A stretch of 64,000 nucleotides of DNA from Cyclina sinensis (lineage: Eukaryota > Mollusca > Bivalvia > Venerida > Veneridae): positions 9,013,104 to 9,077,103 of the forward strand of contig JAAONU010000001.1 of NCBI GenBank assembly GCA_012932295.1, written 5' to 3'. Both the position numbers and the translations under genes were made by a program. Under the pieces are notes generated by a model. That model did no database searches. It saw nothing but the letters and a program-made list of their open reading frames with translations, and had not been told where the DNA came from. Numbering within the stretch: position 1 is the first letter of the stretch; every line of letters begins with the position of its first letter. Below, in pieces: positions 9,823-24,800 of this stretch.

Positions 9823-12352
9823 ATGTGGAATATTGGGTGAAAAGGTGGCCAGCAAGCTATGATATACTGTAAATAAACAAATATTGGAATGGAAGTTTTT
9901 TTGTTCTTTATTGACTATTGAGGTATTTTCATGGCCTTGTGTTGATGTTAAAATTTGTATACAGGATATTTATTGAACTTTGAGATTGAACTGGCTAGGT
10001 TAGAACATGGGTTCTGCATATCATCTTGATGGGCTGAACATTTGATCAGTTTCATGGAGTTCATTCTAGGGTCGAAAAAGATATGAAGCGGACATGAAAC
10101 ACATGGCTCATATCTTTAGACACCACTGGTGACCTTGACCTGGCCAGGTTGGAACATGACATCGGACAAAGGGTGATCACAATAAACACTCCCTTCGGGC
10201 ATATAATGCTCCGCCTAGCGGTGCTCTTGTTGACTTATTTTCTACTGAAATGAAATGTCTGTTCATTTATAGAAAAATGCTTAGATTTTTTCATATTTTG
10301 CATGTGTATGTATCTTATGAAAATACAGGTTACTTGCAAAATTGGGCAGTACATCTCCAAATTTGTCAGAGTTTTGACCTTTATAGACTAAATTCTTGAT
10401 AACACCCAAAATGTCTTCACATTTATAGGGTTGTTTTTTGTATCACGCTGTTCATTAAATAAATGTAACAATTATACTGCTTTTGACACTCCACCTACCT
10501 CTTTAATTTTTATCATCTGCTTATGACACATGGCTGGGGCAAATGTGTCCCATGGACACATTTCTAGTGAATTGGTGTTTTTGAAAGCTTTATTTTCTGG
10601 ACGAATTATGGGTAATAAATTATAAGTTCTATTAATTATTACTAGATGATCTTTACAACGTACATCTATTCCGACCCAAGAGAGACATGAGGGTTACTAA
10701 AAAAAGTACCGTTTATGTGGGTTTGTTTTAGGAAAATATTTTTTTTTGTGGTTGTGTCATAAAAAGATGTTGAAAATTCTTTAGTTTCCAAGAGAATGTA
10801 ATTTTATTAATGAAATCTATTAATTTTGGAAATTTACGTAAATAGAAACATTAGTTGATAATGGGAAAATGTCCGAGTTAACGTGAGAGGACAGATAAAC
10901 TTTTTGAACATCTCTTTCAATATTGTATCCGGCTTTAGATATACATTTACAGCGATAGTGAAGTACCAGCGATTGTCTGGCGTTGTTGAACGTGGGTACC
11001 AATTATTATGCAAATAAGGGAAGATTTCAACGTAATTTCTTATATTTGGTTGATTATGTGGAGTTTTATTGATAAATTATGTTAGATCTATGGGTCTTCT
11101 TTGATAAAATTTTATGTTTAAGTATGTAGAAAATATTATTTAGATGCGAATCAATGTACCCTCGAAACTGTATGTGTAGTGATAATTCGGCGTATTAATT
11201 GATTTCTTGTGATAATGTTGAACTGACCCCGCTGCATTTCCAAGATGGCGTTAAACTGATTAAAATTAATCAAAGCACTGAAAGTACTGCAAAACCTGTC
11301 GCGTAGTGCTGGGTTTATGTTTTCAAGTAATGGATGCATACATGTAATGCAATACTTTTATCCGAGATAATTTATCTCTGTGCAATAGAGCTCCATTGGA
11401 GCTAGTCTCATTAAGCTAAATATGATAAAAATCTTTTTTTTTACCTGCCTTGCCATAAATTATAGTCCAACTTCACTGGATTTTTTTGGTACATAATTAC
11501 TGAACACTCTAATCAATACTGACCATAACTGATCTTGATCATTTTCAACACTTATTTATCAAATTTAGTATTGACAATTCCACTTATTTTTCTAAAACCC
11601 TCTTGTACTCCGCTATAATGTTCTATAAAAGTATAAATTTCATACCAAATAAGAAAAAGTACAGCTGATTACCACAAATTTTTATTCTTTTCGAGAACAG
11701 TTGTTCAAAGGAACGCATTCATCATGTGTAGTAAGCGCTGAAACAATCATTGGATATAAATCAGCACTGGCTGCATCAACGTTCCATCCTTAGTTCACAT
11801 ATATCTGTTTTTATTCTGTTTTAAACCTTACAAATATTCTTATTTGCTTCACAGTAGTATTTTATATATATATATAATAAAAACATCACATGGGTTTTTG
11901 AATATGTAATTACCAACCGGTTTCTTTTATCATCAGGGCAATAAAACAAAATGTGTAAAACCCTTAGCAACGTGTGTACACATGTGTACACAACGTCAAA
12001 AATGATGACGTCATCAATAACTGTTAAGCTTTGGCTCAAAAATGTCTATAAAATAACGTTCTTTAGATAACCTAGCTGAAACATCATTACTATGGAATTT
12101 GAAAAATGGAAATATTGAAAATTTAGGGCATTGTTTTGAGCATATATCAAGATGTGTGCTTAGTGGTAATTGTCTTGTTGACGGGTCTCTTATTTGCTGT
12201 TCATGGACTGTTTCTTATATATATATATATATATAAGTCTTAAGGGCTTCAGGTGTTAGGTTTTTGCACCATTTTTTCCACTGTTGATAGGATCTTCCTG
12301 AGTTGGACTGAGTAGCTTGGGTTGCAAATCATTTTATTTCTTTGGGATCACC
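9823..12352. other. Intergenic stretch with decayed repeats
   Basis: No gene is recognised between the LINE cluster and DOK7. The right end of a repeat of the bivalve type lies at about 10,080-10,235 (CCTTGACCTGGCCAGG, AAAGGGTGATCACAAT, ending GCGGTGCTCTTGTTG). A TA dinucleotide run sits at 12,217-12,236 and a short one at 11,865-11,880. Short open frames here look random. Confidence 0.5.
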
Positions 12353-12767
12353 CCGCCTCCCACGCATCGCCAAAATTTATCAGCAGTGAACTTAGCCATA
12401 ATTATAAAAGAAGAAGAAAGAAGAAGAATATGACTATTTCATCATCAATGCCATTTACTGAACTCCGAGACGTTCGAAACAAACATTCTTTATAAAGTTT
12501 TGGTTGGACATTTTTTAAATATGCATCTCCAACAATACCTACCTATGGATCTTATTTTTACTGTTCAAGCGTAAGAAAACTTGACAAAATTATCAAGGAC
12601 TGTATACTAACTGTAAAAGTAACGGTAGACTTTATATCAAAAATACGTGTTAACAACAACAGAACACTAAATTGAATCCAGCTGTAGTTAGGGTTATCTT
12701 GGTACAGCCTTAACCAATCAAAATGATTGTAACATTTTAGGTCAACTGCATCAAAACATGGATAGAC
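12353..12767 (+). promoter_or_regulatory. Putative upstream region of the DOK7-like gene
   Basis: A locally GC-richer patch (12,353-12,375) is followed by TATAAAAG at about 12,404 and then about 360 bp of presumed 5' leader. TTTTAG at 12,735-12,740 could be an acceptor for an unseen upstream noncoding exon. An out-of-frame ATG at 12,758 opens a five-codon uORF (MDRHG) that overlaps the main start. All of this is inferred from position. Confidence 0.3.
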
Positions 12768-12824
12768 ATGGCTGAAATGAGTACGGTAGTCGAAGGAAAC
12801 GTAAAATATAGGGACGGAAAAAAG
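12768..12824 (+). CDS. DOK7: DOK7-like coding exon 1
   Basis: Residues 1-19, MAEMSTVVEGNVKYRDGKK, start of the PH domain. Donor AAG|GTAATT, phase 0; the following intron is only 79 bp. The Met at 12,768 fits the short N terminus of DOK7; the next in-frame Met is residue 4. Confidence 0.87.
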
Positions 12825-15800
12825 GTAATTAACTTTTTAAATACATTTGTTGTTTGTTTATTTAATTCTGAATATGTTAATAAGTATGTTACTTCTTTTT
12901 CAGTGGAAGCCAAGATGGTGCGTTATGAAGAAACCGTCGCCAGTTGCGGGTGAGTGCACTCCAAAAACTTTCCAACTTTCATCAGCTCGATGTCATGACA
13001 AGTTAATAATTATTTGTAAATATAAGTCTTAATTTGCATTCCACGATGACCTTTATTTGTGTGATTTTTTCTTTATGCGCAGCATTTCATTTGTACTTTA
13101 CATCTTAGTAAAATCGTTAGACATTCTTATTCGTACTTAAAACTTTGGTACCCAAACACGAGCAAATTCACCTCCGAATATGATTTTACATGGTGGTATT
13201 TTATGCTTATGTATGTTTATAATTGATTTATATAAACTAGTATCAAATAATATAATTTATAATATTATCTTGATTATAACAATAATTTGATAACTATATA
13301 TATTTTTATATATCTGGAGAATGTATCATAAATTTGTGCATTGTAATTATTCTAAGGGAAAAGCTAACAAATATTTCAGTCAAGTCAAATAAATTTTATT
13401 TATAAGTCGGATTCATATAACAATAAAACATAAGCTCTGATGAGCTTTTTACACCGACTACGAAGTGAATTGAACTTTATCAGATCTTACCAGACTCCAT
13501 TTATTAAATTATTTGTAACACATGAGTAGATTGCTTGATACTTCAGTCATTGAAAGCTATGGATTTTAATCAGTGAATCATGGTTGGCTTTACATTGGTA
13601 CCTACAAATTTTTAGAAAGATCAGAAAACCAGGGTTACTGGAAAGGCTACAAAAAGACTTGATAAAAGTTGCACAGAGCTACAGGTGTATAGCATGGAAA
13701 TACTCTTTAAACTGTTAAATAAGTCAGTAAGTTGTTTAACTTGTCTTCATAATAGTCTGCAATTGTTGCTGTGATTTTTCTTGCAACAAAGAATAGGATA
13801 TAGTACATATGGAAATAAAAATTACCCAGTTCTATACTGCTGGAGCGACCCTTTTTGTTAGCATTGTCCAACAAAAGATAGCTAAGACTGAATTTTTATA
13901 TATTGTCTTTCTTTTAATTCTGATCTTTTTAGTCAGTTGCAAGCTTACCTCTTACACTTTGTTTTGTTTTAATGGTGCTGTATTCCTCTATATGGCATCA
14001 CTCACTAAACAAAAAGACTTGATCCACGATATGATTTAGCATACTGTAAATTAAGAATGAATATGAAACTACATGTACAGCAACAGTAAATTCAGTCTGA
14101 ATTGTTTTAAGCTGTACTGTACCTTACTGAAGTTCGTGATATAAGATTAAGATTTGCTCTGCAATAGGTTTAAGGATTTTTTTTAGATTTTCTGATTGAG
14201 CAGCATTTAGCCTTAAACCTTTAGGTAATTATTATCAATATATTAAAGATAGAACTTTTAAATTTGTTTATCTTAATGCACTTGATAGATAGATGGGTGT
14301 CTGTCAAGTAAGTTAATTTTGATATTGTGTGCAGTTCTTTCTGAAAATTCAAGAGACTTGCATATGATGTATTTCTCCAAAATATGTATTTACTTGTGTG
14401 TAATCATTGTCTATCAAAAAGATATTAAGATATTACTTAAGATTTGAATTTAAGTTAGAATTTTACAGAGTAGTCAGATGATTAGTAATGCATCTTGGTC
14501 AGAACTTTTAGACGAATAACTAAATACTCAGAAAAGAAATAGCTGTTTATGAGGTTTTTACAAACTAAATCAATATTTTGAATTAGCAAAGAAAAAAATT
14601 AGTTTCTATATGATCTATGTATTTATTTATATATTGTAAAAGATCAAATTTATTATTACCATTTTTATTCTGTACCTCTGACATGAAAAGATTTTTGTTG
14701 CCATTTAAAGCAGTCACAATCTCAGTTATTTGCAGAAGGTTTTTGTTAAAGTTTTTTAATTGAATTCATTTTACAAATGCTCTAAATAATTCAGACTTTA
14801 CAAAAAGCACTTCCTGCTTTCCCTTATCAAAAAAAAAAAAAAAAAAGATTTTTAGAAAAAGGTGTTCTATTTTCCTGGTTTCTGTGTCAATGTTTGTCAA
14901 GCTTATAAAGTGTTGCTAAGTACCCGAGTGGTAGCAGTTATACCTAATGTCAATAAAAGGTATTATAAGGACACAGGATGTGGGTGTCGGCAAGGAGTTA
15001 ATCTGATCATAACTGTGTAGTTAATACCACTATCTCTAGTACATCTCTACAGAATTCAACAGTTAGTCTATTCTTAAAAGGAAAGAAATTGTTCAGTTTT
15101 TTTAAAAAAAGGATATTTTACTGTTTTATGCATAATCTGTAAACTAGGTAAAACTTTATGATTTTTAATAGGTTTATTTCTCTTATATAATATCTTTTTC
15201 TTCCTATTGATACATTGTACAAATTTCAGTTGTTCAGTTAAATGCAGTTGTCAGCTTCTTCAGACTACATTAGATATTTACTGATACAAGAAAAAAAGAT
15301 CTAATTTCATTAGGTCAGTGATATTATCATGGGCCTGTTTGTTCTCTGCAAAGTGTGTTTCAAATTATAACCTGACAGCTGGTAGTTAACACTTGGCTTG
15401 AGGGGGATATTTTGACTTTTGCAGAAGAGTTTTTAAGCTCTGACAGACATTTTGTGTATATGAATTTTAGATACTGTAACCACCATTTGGTTTTAAAGTG
15501 CACGATTTTGATATTTATTTGAACAAGTGACATATTTGGTATTGTATGGCATTGATATACACTTCTATTTGAAATTGTTTCTATTTAAACCTTTCCCTGA
15601 GCACATAAAGACTGTTTTGATGCATGCTGTAATAGAAGCCATTTAATAAAAATAAATCAGTTTGAACAACATAGCATAATTGAACAAAAAATAGGGATTC
15701 CAGACTTTAATTTCAAGCCCGAAGCAGTGGTTTGTGAAATGTAATTACTCCCGTACAAGCACAGTTGCCATGGTAACAATTTTGGAAAATGTGAGCAGTT

Positions 15801-18800
15801 GTTCTCCAAAAGAAAGGCAGGCAGCGTCTGTATAGCACATTTTGCACCATTCTGAATGTAGAGGATGAAATTCATTTTAATTCAGTTGCCACACCACTAG
15901 TTCTGGTAATTAAAATCATAAAAGTTCCAGAATTAGATTACATCGGCAAGGAATTTGACCCAGATTATGAAACATTTTGAGATTAATATTCTGGTATGAT
16001 TTCATGATTCCAAAGATTGTATCTTTTTAGAGCTTAAGCCTGAGGAGAATTAGAGATGAGTGGGGGGTTGGGGGGGGGGAAAGATTGAGATAAACTCTAG
16101 AAGAACTGTTTGATAATCTGATTATTTTAGTCTTAAATGTAGTTTTAAATGGAAAACTCTTTTCGAATGTAAGAATAAAATACTAAATTGTGTATCATCT
16201 CAAGAATCAAACAGTTTCAGATCTTTTTTATGATGATAGTTCTAATACTTAAGCTATGAGGTAACCGATAAGGAACACCTTGCATATAATTTTTCTGGAA
16301 ACATATTACTTTTTTATCAGTTGAGGTCAGAGTCTGCATATATTTATATCTTATAAAATATTTTAGGTTGCTAGAATACTGATCACTTATATAGAATTCC
16401 TGAAAGCTCATTGGTTCTATGTTGGACACTGGTCATATTAAGATTTACACTTACTTCTGTTGAGCTCACATAGACTGTGTCCAGGCTCTTTTTTCTTTGT
16501 GATACCTTTTTAATTTAAATCGTAAGATAGAGCTTTGAAAATTTGTAAAATGTTGAGAAATGTCAGAGTTGAAGGTTAAAACATGAGTTGAAGTGTGTAG
16601 TAACTGTAAATAATGGGTCATATGTTGGACCATGTCCAATGTAGCGATTTGAAAAATTAGGTTTTGGCCAATGTCAGCTGTCATAACAAGGTTTGCTAGT
16701 CCATTACAATGCTACAACAGTTTTTTTGTTGTTCCAGTTTTCTTAGTTTTCTACAAAGATAGGTTTAAAACCTAGCTGAAAATCTTGGATGGATTTTGTC
16801 TATGAAATAGCATGAAACACAGTCATTTTCTTTTTGTCTGCTCATTTCTGAGTTTTCATAAAGTTTCCAAACAAAAAAGAGAAGTTAATTACAGTGAACA
16901 GTTGTTCTAATTGGATAATCTTTGGAGAAGTTTTAGAGGTTCTTTAGACAGATAAAATTAGTTTGACAGCCTTATTGAAATTTATTAGTCAGATGGGCTT
17001 TGCAGGGATATAATGTTGGAGTGTTAGTGAATTGATATAATGTGATAGGATTGCATAGATTGTTCCTTATTATCTTGTTTGTAAAATATAGTATACTTGT
17101 AAATTACTACTGATGATAGGACTGTCTTCATGCTCTTAAATTCAACACAACATCTTGAATAAAAGCAGTCATTCTCATTTTATTGAAAAAATGTGCAAGG
17201 TAGAACAGTCACTTTGTCACAAAAGGCATTTATTTTCAGTGATCAAAATGGTTAGCCAGAACTTGCATTAGCATTGCTATATACACATACAAAACATAAA
17301 CATGGCTTGTTCTTTTATAATAGTAATTTTGCCCTTGTCTCTCCACCATACCGGTGAATCAGAGAGACTCTAAAATGAATGCTGTTAGTCAGATTACCAG
17401 GAAATAAAACAGCCTGACCACATGATCGACTATCCAGTGTTTCAAACTATCCTGATTTTTAGCATTTAGTCATTTCCACTTACTGCATCTGGGCTGTCAG
17501 TCTTATCTTAATTGATGAAACCAATTAAGAATTTCTCAGCTACTGTTGAAGGTGTGGTGTTTCAGCTGAAGAAAAAAATGGTGGCCATGCCAAAATAATT
17601 GTTCTTGCAGTTTTAATGCTGATATTTTTATAGTTTACAATTGTTTTATGGATTGAATCAGTCAGGAGAGATTCTGCAGACATGAGAATGGGGTGGTGGG
17701 GGAAATGTTTCGCAGATAAATCAGCAACCGATGATAACACTTGACTTCCAGTTGAAACAATTCCTGCTGGCTTAATTTCTCACAGACTGTGGCAAAGTTA
17801 TGCTGTGATTAATAAAGAAAAATGATTTATATTGACTGATATGTCAATCTGGCAGTTTTGATGAACAGTCTTTGGCCAGTTTCCAGTATGAATCAGGCAT
17901 TAATAATTTACCTAACTACTTCCTGTAAAATACGAAGATGGAATTTAATTTGAGGTAATTACAGGAAAACTATTTATTTTTTGGATTATTTGTGAAGATA
18001 AGGTTGGAATTGGATAAGAGATCTTTCTTTGAGTGGCAGGAAGATACATTTTTGGGGTAATGTGCCCCAGGCCTTTGTATGAAATGAAAATACCCCATTG
18101 TTCAAAAACTCTACCTCAAAATACCTTCAGTTTAGCATTATTGCTTCATATATGATGAAGCATCAGTTTCCGATCCATTAATAATGAGTATTTGTCAGCA
18201 TTAAGATTTTAAATCTATTAGCTCAGAATCATGCAAGAAATATTGAATTGCCAGAACTTGTTAATAGAAGTTCACTGCCCTAGTTAGGACGGCTGTCAAG
18301 CTTGTCAAGAGAGTCTTCTGATAATTTAGGAGTTTGCTACCTTATCTAGTTTTGATACATTCAGACCTCCCATATTTTCAACAGCCCGAAATATTCAGGT
18401 GTGCATGATTTCAAGTGTCACAGCAGGCTGACATTGTTATATTGCTGTAATAAACAGCTTATATGTTATAATGAGCCACTTGAGGTCTCAGATGTGTCAC
18501 AATATTGAACTACCTTAGTGGACATACCTGTAATCTGGGTGACAATAAGACACACACTTTGTATGTTTCAACATGTTGTCTGTTTACATTACACTAGATT
18601 AAAAAAAATGTGCTTTACTTGTTTTCTTTGGTAGATACATTTAGGAAGAAAAAATTCAAATTACAGAAAATGTGGCAGAAGTGGTTACAGTAGAAATACT
18701 GATTTCAGAAAGAGCCCTGATGTAAGGGTAGGTCAAATCAGACTTTGAAACTTGGAGGTGGCATTTTGAAATCCTGTCAGTGTTAGTGGAACTATAACAA

Positions 18801-21800
18801 ATACACATTCTTCTTTCAGTGTGAATATTCATATATTTTATTTAAAGTCAGTTACATATAAATAATCCATAGAAATATCATTTTAAACCTAATTTCTTAC
18901 AGGTCTTTTGGGCCTATGATCTGACTAAGTTTAGTAGGCCTAACGGTAGTTTTACCAGCCATGGGCCTTGAGCCTTTGGCTTATTTCACAGATGCTTATA
19001 GTCTAAACTCAGTGAAGCATTCATTAAGTGCACTTCATAAAAGTTACAAGAACATTACTCTGTAATTTTAACATGTCCGGTAATTTTTACAGTTAATTTT
19101 TTTGACAAGTCAGTCCTGTTAGATGAGCAGTACTGTTAGGTGTGGTTGCATTTCACTGGACTCTACCCCTTAAGGCAAATATTTGTTTCTTTGTTCTTGA
19201 AGATTTATAAGACATTGCCATCATTTGTATTGTGTCACCTCTCCTTTTCTCTGTTGTCCACACCTGAAAAATAGTATTGTAGGAGTGTTATCTAAGGTCA
19301 TTCTGATGGAAAATAAAAATAACTAGCACATTGTGTGGGTAGTCGGATGGTCAGCTTTGAAAGACTTTGCTGGACTTTCATAGACTTGTAAGTGTAGATT
19401 TAGTTCAGTGATCAGTTGAACCATAAGAGGATTAGTTTTGGTCACAGTTCATTAATGTTGTTACAGTGTTTATAATCAGAACTTCCTTACAACTTGCAGT
19501 TAAGTAAATCTTTTGATGAAATGATTTCTAAGATAGAGCTAGTTTCATTAACGGAAGTATTTAGGTCATTTATGCTTTCTTTGTTGACATTTCTATAGGA
19601 CAACCAGCTCAGTCGTATTGCTGTTTTTAGAAGTTTTCGTTAATTCTTTACTTAGGTTTTTTATTCTAGTTGTAACAGCTTAAGGTATCTTTCACTATAA
19701 GGACTGCTTTGGTAAGAGGGTTGTTGATTTGGTAAAAAAGGTTGTTGATTAGAAAAAACAAAACATATATCTAAAATAGCACAAATTTTTAACCTCCTGG
19801 ATAGGTATTTATAGTAAAAAATATTTGAACAATTTCCAGTTTGTGCATTTCATTGTATTACAGGTCATTGAAAACAATACAGATAAAATCAAAGAATGTG
19901 TTGATTGGTTTTGTGTGCCTTGTGGTAGGGAATAGGGGCATATGTACTTTATGAAAACAATGCTTTATTTAAAATATGTATCAAATGATAGCATGTTTCT
20001 GCACAATAATTTTGACATCAGAAGGGTAAAAATGTACTAGAAATGATAAAATCTGTCTGTCAAAAGCATCTTTTCTGTAGAGGAGCAGTGGTTGTTGGAT
20101 AAATTAAATACACCACCAGACTCCAACTCTGAAGGTCACTGGTTCAAATCCCAGCATGGGCCAGATTCTGCTGTCACTTTCCACATTCCACTCTCCTGGT
20201 GCAAGTACTAGTATGAATCCTGGAAGCAGACATGAGCAGAATTTGTATAGGTTGCTAGAACTTATTCCCCAGTTGATTTAAAAGGAACTAGGATTAAACT
20301 AAACTTAAGAAGTCTCCCTAACTTTTGGATACGGACAAACTAAGCAGCAGCATCCATTAATCAGCCCCCATTCTTCAAATTCAAAGTTTAGTTTAAATTT
20401 ACTTCCTTATCTGTTGGCTTTGCTGTAAAGTTACCCCTTGCAAAACCTTCTGTTAGCAAAGGAGGTGAAGCCAGAATTATGCTGGGACAGTGCAGTACTA
20501 AAGATTAAGTGTCGATACTTGTACTTTTTCGCCATGCTACCTAGTGCTTTTCTAGAGCAGTGAAAGCTTTCAATATGTGTGACACAAACTTTCATGTCAT
20601 TTCTGCGCAATATTCATGCTTATTTTCAAGTGACAGGGAGCCCATTTGGTGAAAGACATATTCCTTTTCACTTTTTGGTTACACTAGGTTTGCATTAGTG
20701 ACCATTGCAGTCTAAGAGAAGCCTGCACTCTTCCCTGTTTAATGTGTACATTTCTAAATAATATCCCTTTATCCCTTTAGTCTTGTTTTTTAACGTGTCT
20801 TATATTATTATAATGGAAAATTTGAATGTTATTGAAAGTTGAAAGGACTTGCTAGGAACTACCCAGGAAAAAAACGTAGATTTTTTTTTTCATCAGTTCA
20901 GTGTGAATGTACACTTTCTGTAATTTGGGTAAACCTTGAGAGAATTTTTTTCTGTTATAATCTTCGGTGCATTTAGTTTTATGTCAAAACAGCATTGATT
21001 GAATGTTACCTGTGGTTTTCAGATAAGAAGAAAAATGATTGAGTTGATCAAGTGGAAATCAATTTAAATTTCAGGACAGTAATGGAGAGAAACATAATGA
21101 ACTGTGATTTTGCATTTTAATTATTGCAGATACAATGGTGTGAACAAAAAATCTGTTTGATTTATCGCAGCAGTGAAATTGACACTACTGCAGTTTCCAA
21201 ATAAAGCATGCAGAAAAAAATTAAGTTGCTATATATAGTAATTAATGTGTTTGTGATCTAAGTATTTTTTCATCCTTAGTGATGTAAGCTCTCAAAACCA
21301 GGACAAAGAAGAGAGCAGAAAAGTTTTTGACCTTGTTTAAGTTTTTTAGTTTTATTGGGCTGTAATTTTTAGCTCACCTGAGCTCATTGTGCTCAAGTTG
21401 AGCTTTTGTGATCACCCTGTGTCTGTCGTTGTGCGTCGTCAACTTCTTACTTTAAACATCTCCTAAACTACTAAGTGAAAGATGATAAAACTTTGCAGGA
21501 ATATTCCTTGCTTGAACTTTAACCAAAATTATTCAAAGAATTCCATTCCATTAAGAACTCTTGTTGCCAAGGCAACAAGAATGAAAAACTTTAAAAATCT
21601 TCTTGTCTAAAACTGCTGAGCACAGAGGTCTGAAATTTGGTGTATAGCATTGTCAAGTAGACCTCTACCAAGTTTGTTCAAATAATGTCCCTGGGGTCAT
21701 TATTGGCCCTGCTCGAGGGGGTCACAAGTTTGACATAGCAATAAAGAAGAAAGTCTTTAAAAATCTTCTTGTCTGAAGCCACAGGGCTAGAGTTTTAAAA

Positions 21801-24800
21801 TTTGGCATGAAGCATTGTCTAGTAGACCTCTATCAAGTTTATTCAAAGTATGTCCCTGGGGTCAAGATTAGCCCAACCTTGGGGGTCGTATTTATGTAAA
21901 ATCTTTGAAATACTTCTTGTGAGAAACCGTTAGTTGTAGACCTTAGATATTTTGCATGGAGCTTCATCTAAATGTTCTCTACCAAGATTGTTAAAATTAT
22001 GCCCCTTGGTCATTAATTGCCCTGCCCTGGGGTCACATAATTTTACATAGGTTTATATAATAGGAAAGATGAAAAAAAATCTTCTTGTCTAAAACTATAT
22101 GCTTTAGAGCTAAAATATTCTGTATGTTGGATAGTCTAGAAACCTCTACCAAGTTTGTTCGAATTATGTCCCTGGGGTCAAAATTGGCCCTACTCCGAGG
22201 ATCCTATTTGTTTTAAAAATATTTTATCTTTGAAAATCTTCTTGTGAAAATCTGTAAGCTATAGACCTTAAATATTTTGCATGGAGCATCATCTTGAGAT
22301 CCTCTACCAAGATAGTTTAAATTATTAGCCCAAGTGCTCAGGTGAATTACCCAGGGCCATCATAGCCCTCTTGTTTCATGTAGCTGTCTCATCTCTTTGT
22401 TTACCTATTTTGAGATTATGACATTAGACAATACTGAATGAATACTTGCACAACTTCTGTTGTTAGATATTCCTATACTTAGTGAAAAAAATTACACACA
22501 ATTGTTTGTTCAGGTGGCAAATACCTGAAATATATGCTTCATATTCACGGAATTTTAATAAAGTACCCTGACGAAATCACAGTTTCTTTGATAATTACAT
22601 CGCTGTTTTATCAAAACACTTACGTAGATGTAGGTTTAAACCTGTTCCAGGCCTTACATATATGAATATCTGTACAGTACTATCAATTTTGAAAAACACA
22701 TTCTCCCAATAACCTCCAGAATCTCAATTAAAGAAATTTCTTGTTATTGATTATTTCCTTGAATCTGTTATTGTTTCAAGCACTTTTTTATACTCTGTTT
22801 ATGTTGGGGGAAGAAATGTTTTGCTGTTTTAAATATAAATGTTTAAATGCTCATCTGGAGCTACATTTAGTACAATGATCAGTATCTCAAAGATATATTT
22901 AAGCACTGTTGATAGAAACATGTAATTGCCCTTAGAGCTAGATCCTCTATCTTTGATTTGAATGAAGAGATTGTATCACCTTGAGATGAAGTGTAAAAAT
23001 AATTCAATTGCAGCTGTTGTTAAAAGATTTCTTACTTGTTTGTTTGTTTGTTAAAAGGTCAAGGTCAGTCCAAGCAATGATACAGTGCAGTTTATGGTTT
23101 TAAGAGTATTAGTTTCTACATTGAGCAACTTGTTCAAGTTATGATATTAGGAGTGAAAAAAGATTTTGTGAGTTTTTTTTGTGTAATTCATTTATTGCAG
23201 TCTTCATAGAAATCCTGTTGGAATGAAGCAGTTGTCATGTTTAATATTACGTCATAGTAGTACTTGTGCTTTGAGAACTTGTGACAGATACTGCTTGCTA
23301 AAATGGTGCCAGGTGTTTACTGGTTTTCTTTTGGGTTATAGGAGGGCATAAAAATGTCTCGCGATGGTTCATTCGTATGGAAACAAAGACCTTAGCATAT
23401 TTCATTCATCAGATCTACTACAAAAGTAAAGAAAAGCTGGGAATTAGCATCTAGGGATCTAACTTACCCTGATTTTTTTTCTTCTTTCATAGATAATTTG
23501 TAAGATAAGATATCACAATATCTTAATTTGTTTCCAAGTCACAGCAGTAGTTTTTTCTAGATAAGAAAGCATTAACAGATGATAAACTCTTCCCCCTTGC
23601 AGCATTTATTCTAAACATGACCTAGAATTTTATATTTGATTTTGTTTTTAGTAAATCTGGAGACAGTTTGAATATCAGTTATTTGTTGTGGTAAGTATTG
23701 TACCTGGGCCGTGACTCTTTAGTGTTGCTTATGGAAAAGTTTGAATAATTGTACAAGAATTTTAATTGCTACAAAGGTTCAGAGCATTCTCTTTGAATTA
23801 GAGAAAAACAAAATAAAAATAAAGACAACTATGAAAGGTTGGGGTTTTTTTTGCGAAAAAAAAATCAACAGTATTTTGGTAGAGAAAAGAAATAGATTTG
23901 ACAGTGATTGTCTTGAAAAAAAGTCAAACAAAAACATGTTCTTCCATGAAGGGGATAAGTTCTGTTATAGGGCACATAGAAAACAGCTTTTGAATTATTT
24001 TGAAGACATTTGCTACGTAAACACCCATTTTATATATTAGCTTAAATAATCATCCTTATGAAAGTTCAATATATCAAGCAAAAGCAAGTTATTTAGATTT
24101 AGCTGAAGGACTGAAGGTAGCGACCATATACGGAAGATAGAAAATGCCTTCCAATTTCAGGAATTCATTTAGTTTAACCAGTCAGATTTTAAAAGAAAAT
24201 ACTTTTCCATCCAGAAGTACCAGTGCGAGAATAATAATAAGAGAATTTCCAAAAATTAGGTTCTGCAGATCAGTTAATAATTTCCTGTGTGTTTGTGTTA
24301 CAATTAGGCCTTAGAAGATGGCATAAATTTTTGAAGTTTTTGTTTTGCCCCATTTAATTACAAGATACAGCAGCTGTCTGCATACATAACCTTTAAGGTC
24401 TGGCAGTCTAGGATTTCTTAAATACTTCCCTCTGGTACACACTCCATGAAATCTATTTGATGTGTAGGAAATAATGAAATTACTGTCATTCCAGGTTATT
24501 TTACTCTGAACTCATTATCTGGCAAAAATTGACTATGTTGAACAGCTGCCTTATTAGAAAATCATTTGATGAATTAATAAAGAAGAAAAATATACTGAAA
24601 ATTTGAAGTATTCATTCTATTTTTCTTTCAGCTTTATTTACTTTACTTTGCATTGAAACTTTGATATTTGCAAGAATTTTGGTGCCTCTATTCATTTTGT
24701 CAGTGTATTTGAAAACAAAATCATACTTACTTGATGCTTAATAATGCATCCCATAGGATTTTTGAAATCAGAATTGGCTGTTTTGGGCTTATACCTTTGT

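Noticed and set aside
14916..14990. Possible tRNA gene (CCCGAGTGGTAGCAG)
   Set aside because: Only an A-box-like word; no B box and no closing stems.
20085..20165. Functional tRNA gene
   Set aside because: A and B boxes are good but the acceptor stem does not pair, so it is listed as a SINE head.
23741..24040. 99-codon frame in DOK7-like intron 2
   Set aside because: Lys/Asn/Phe-rich as expected from AT-rich DNA, no splice-site support, no recognisable family.
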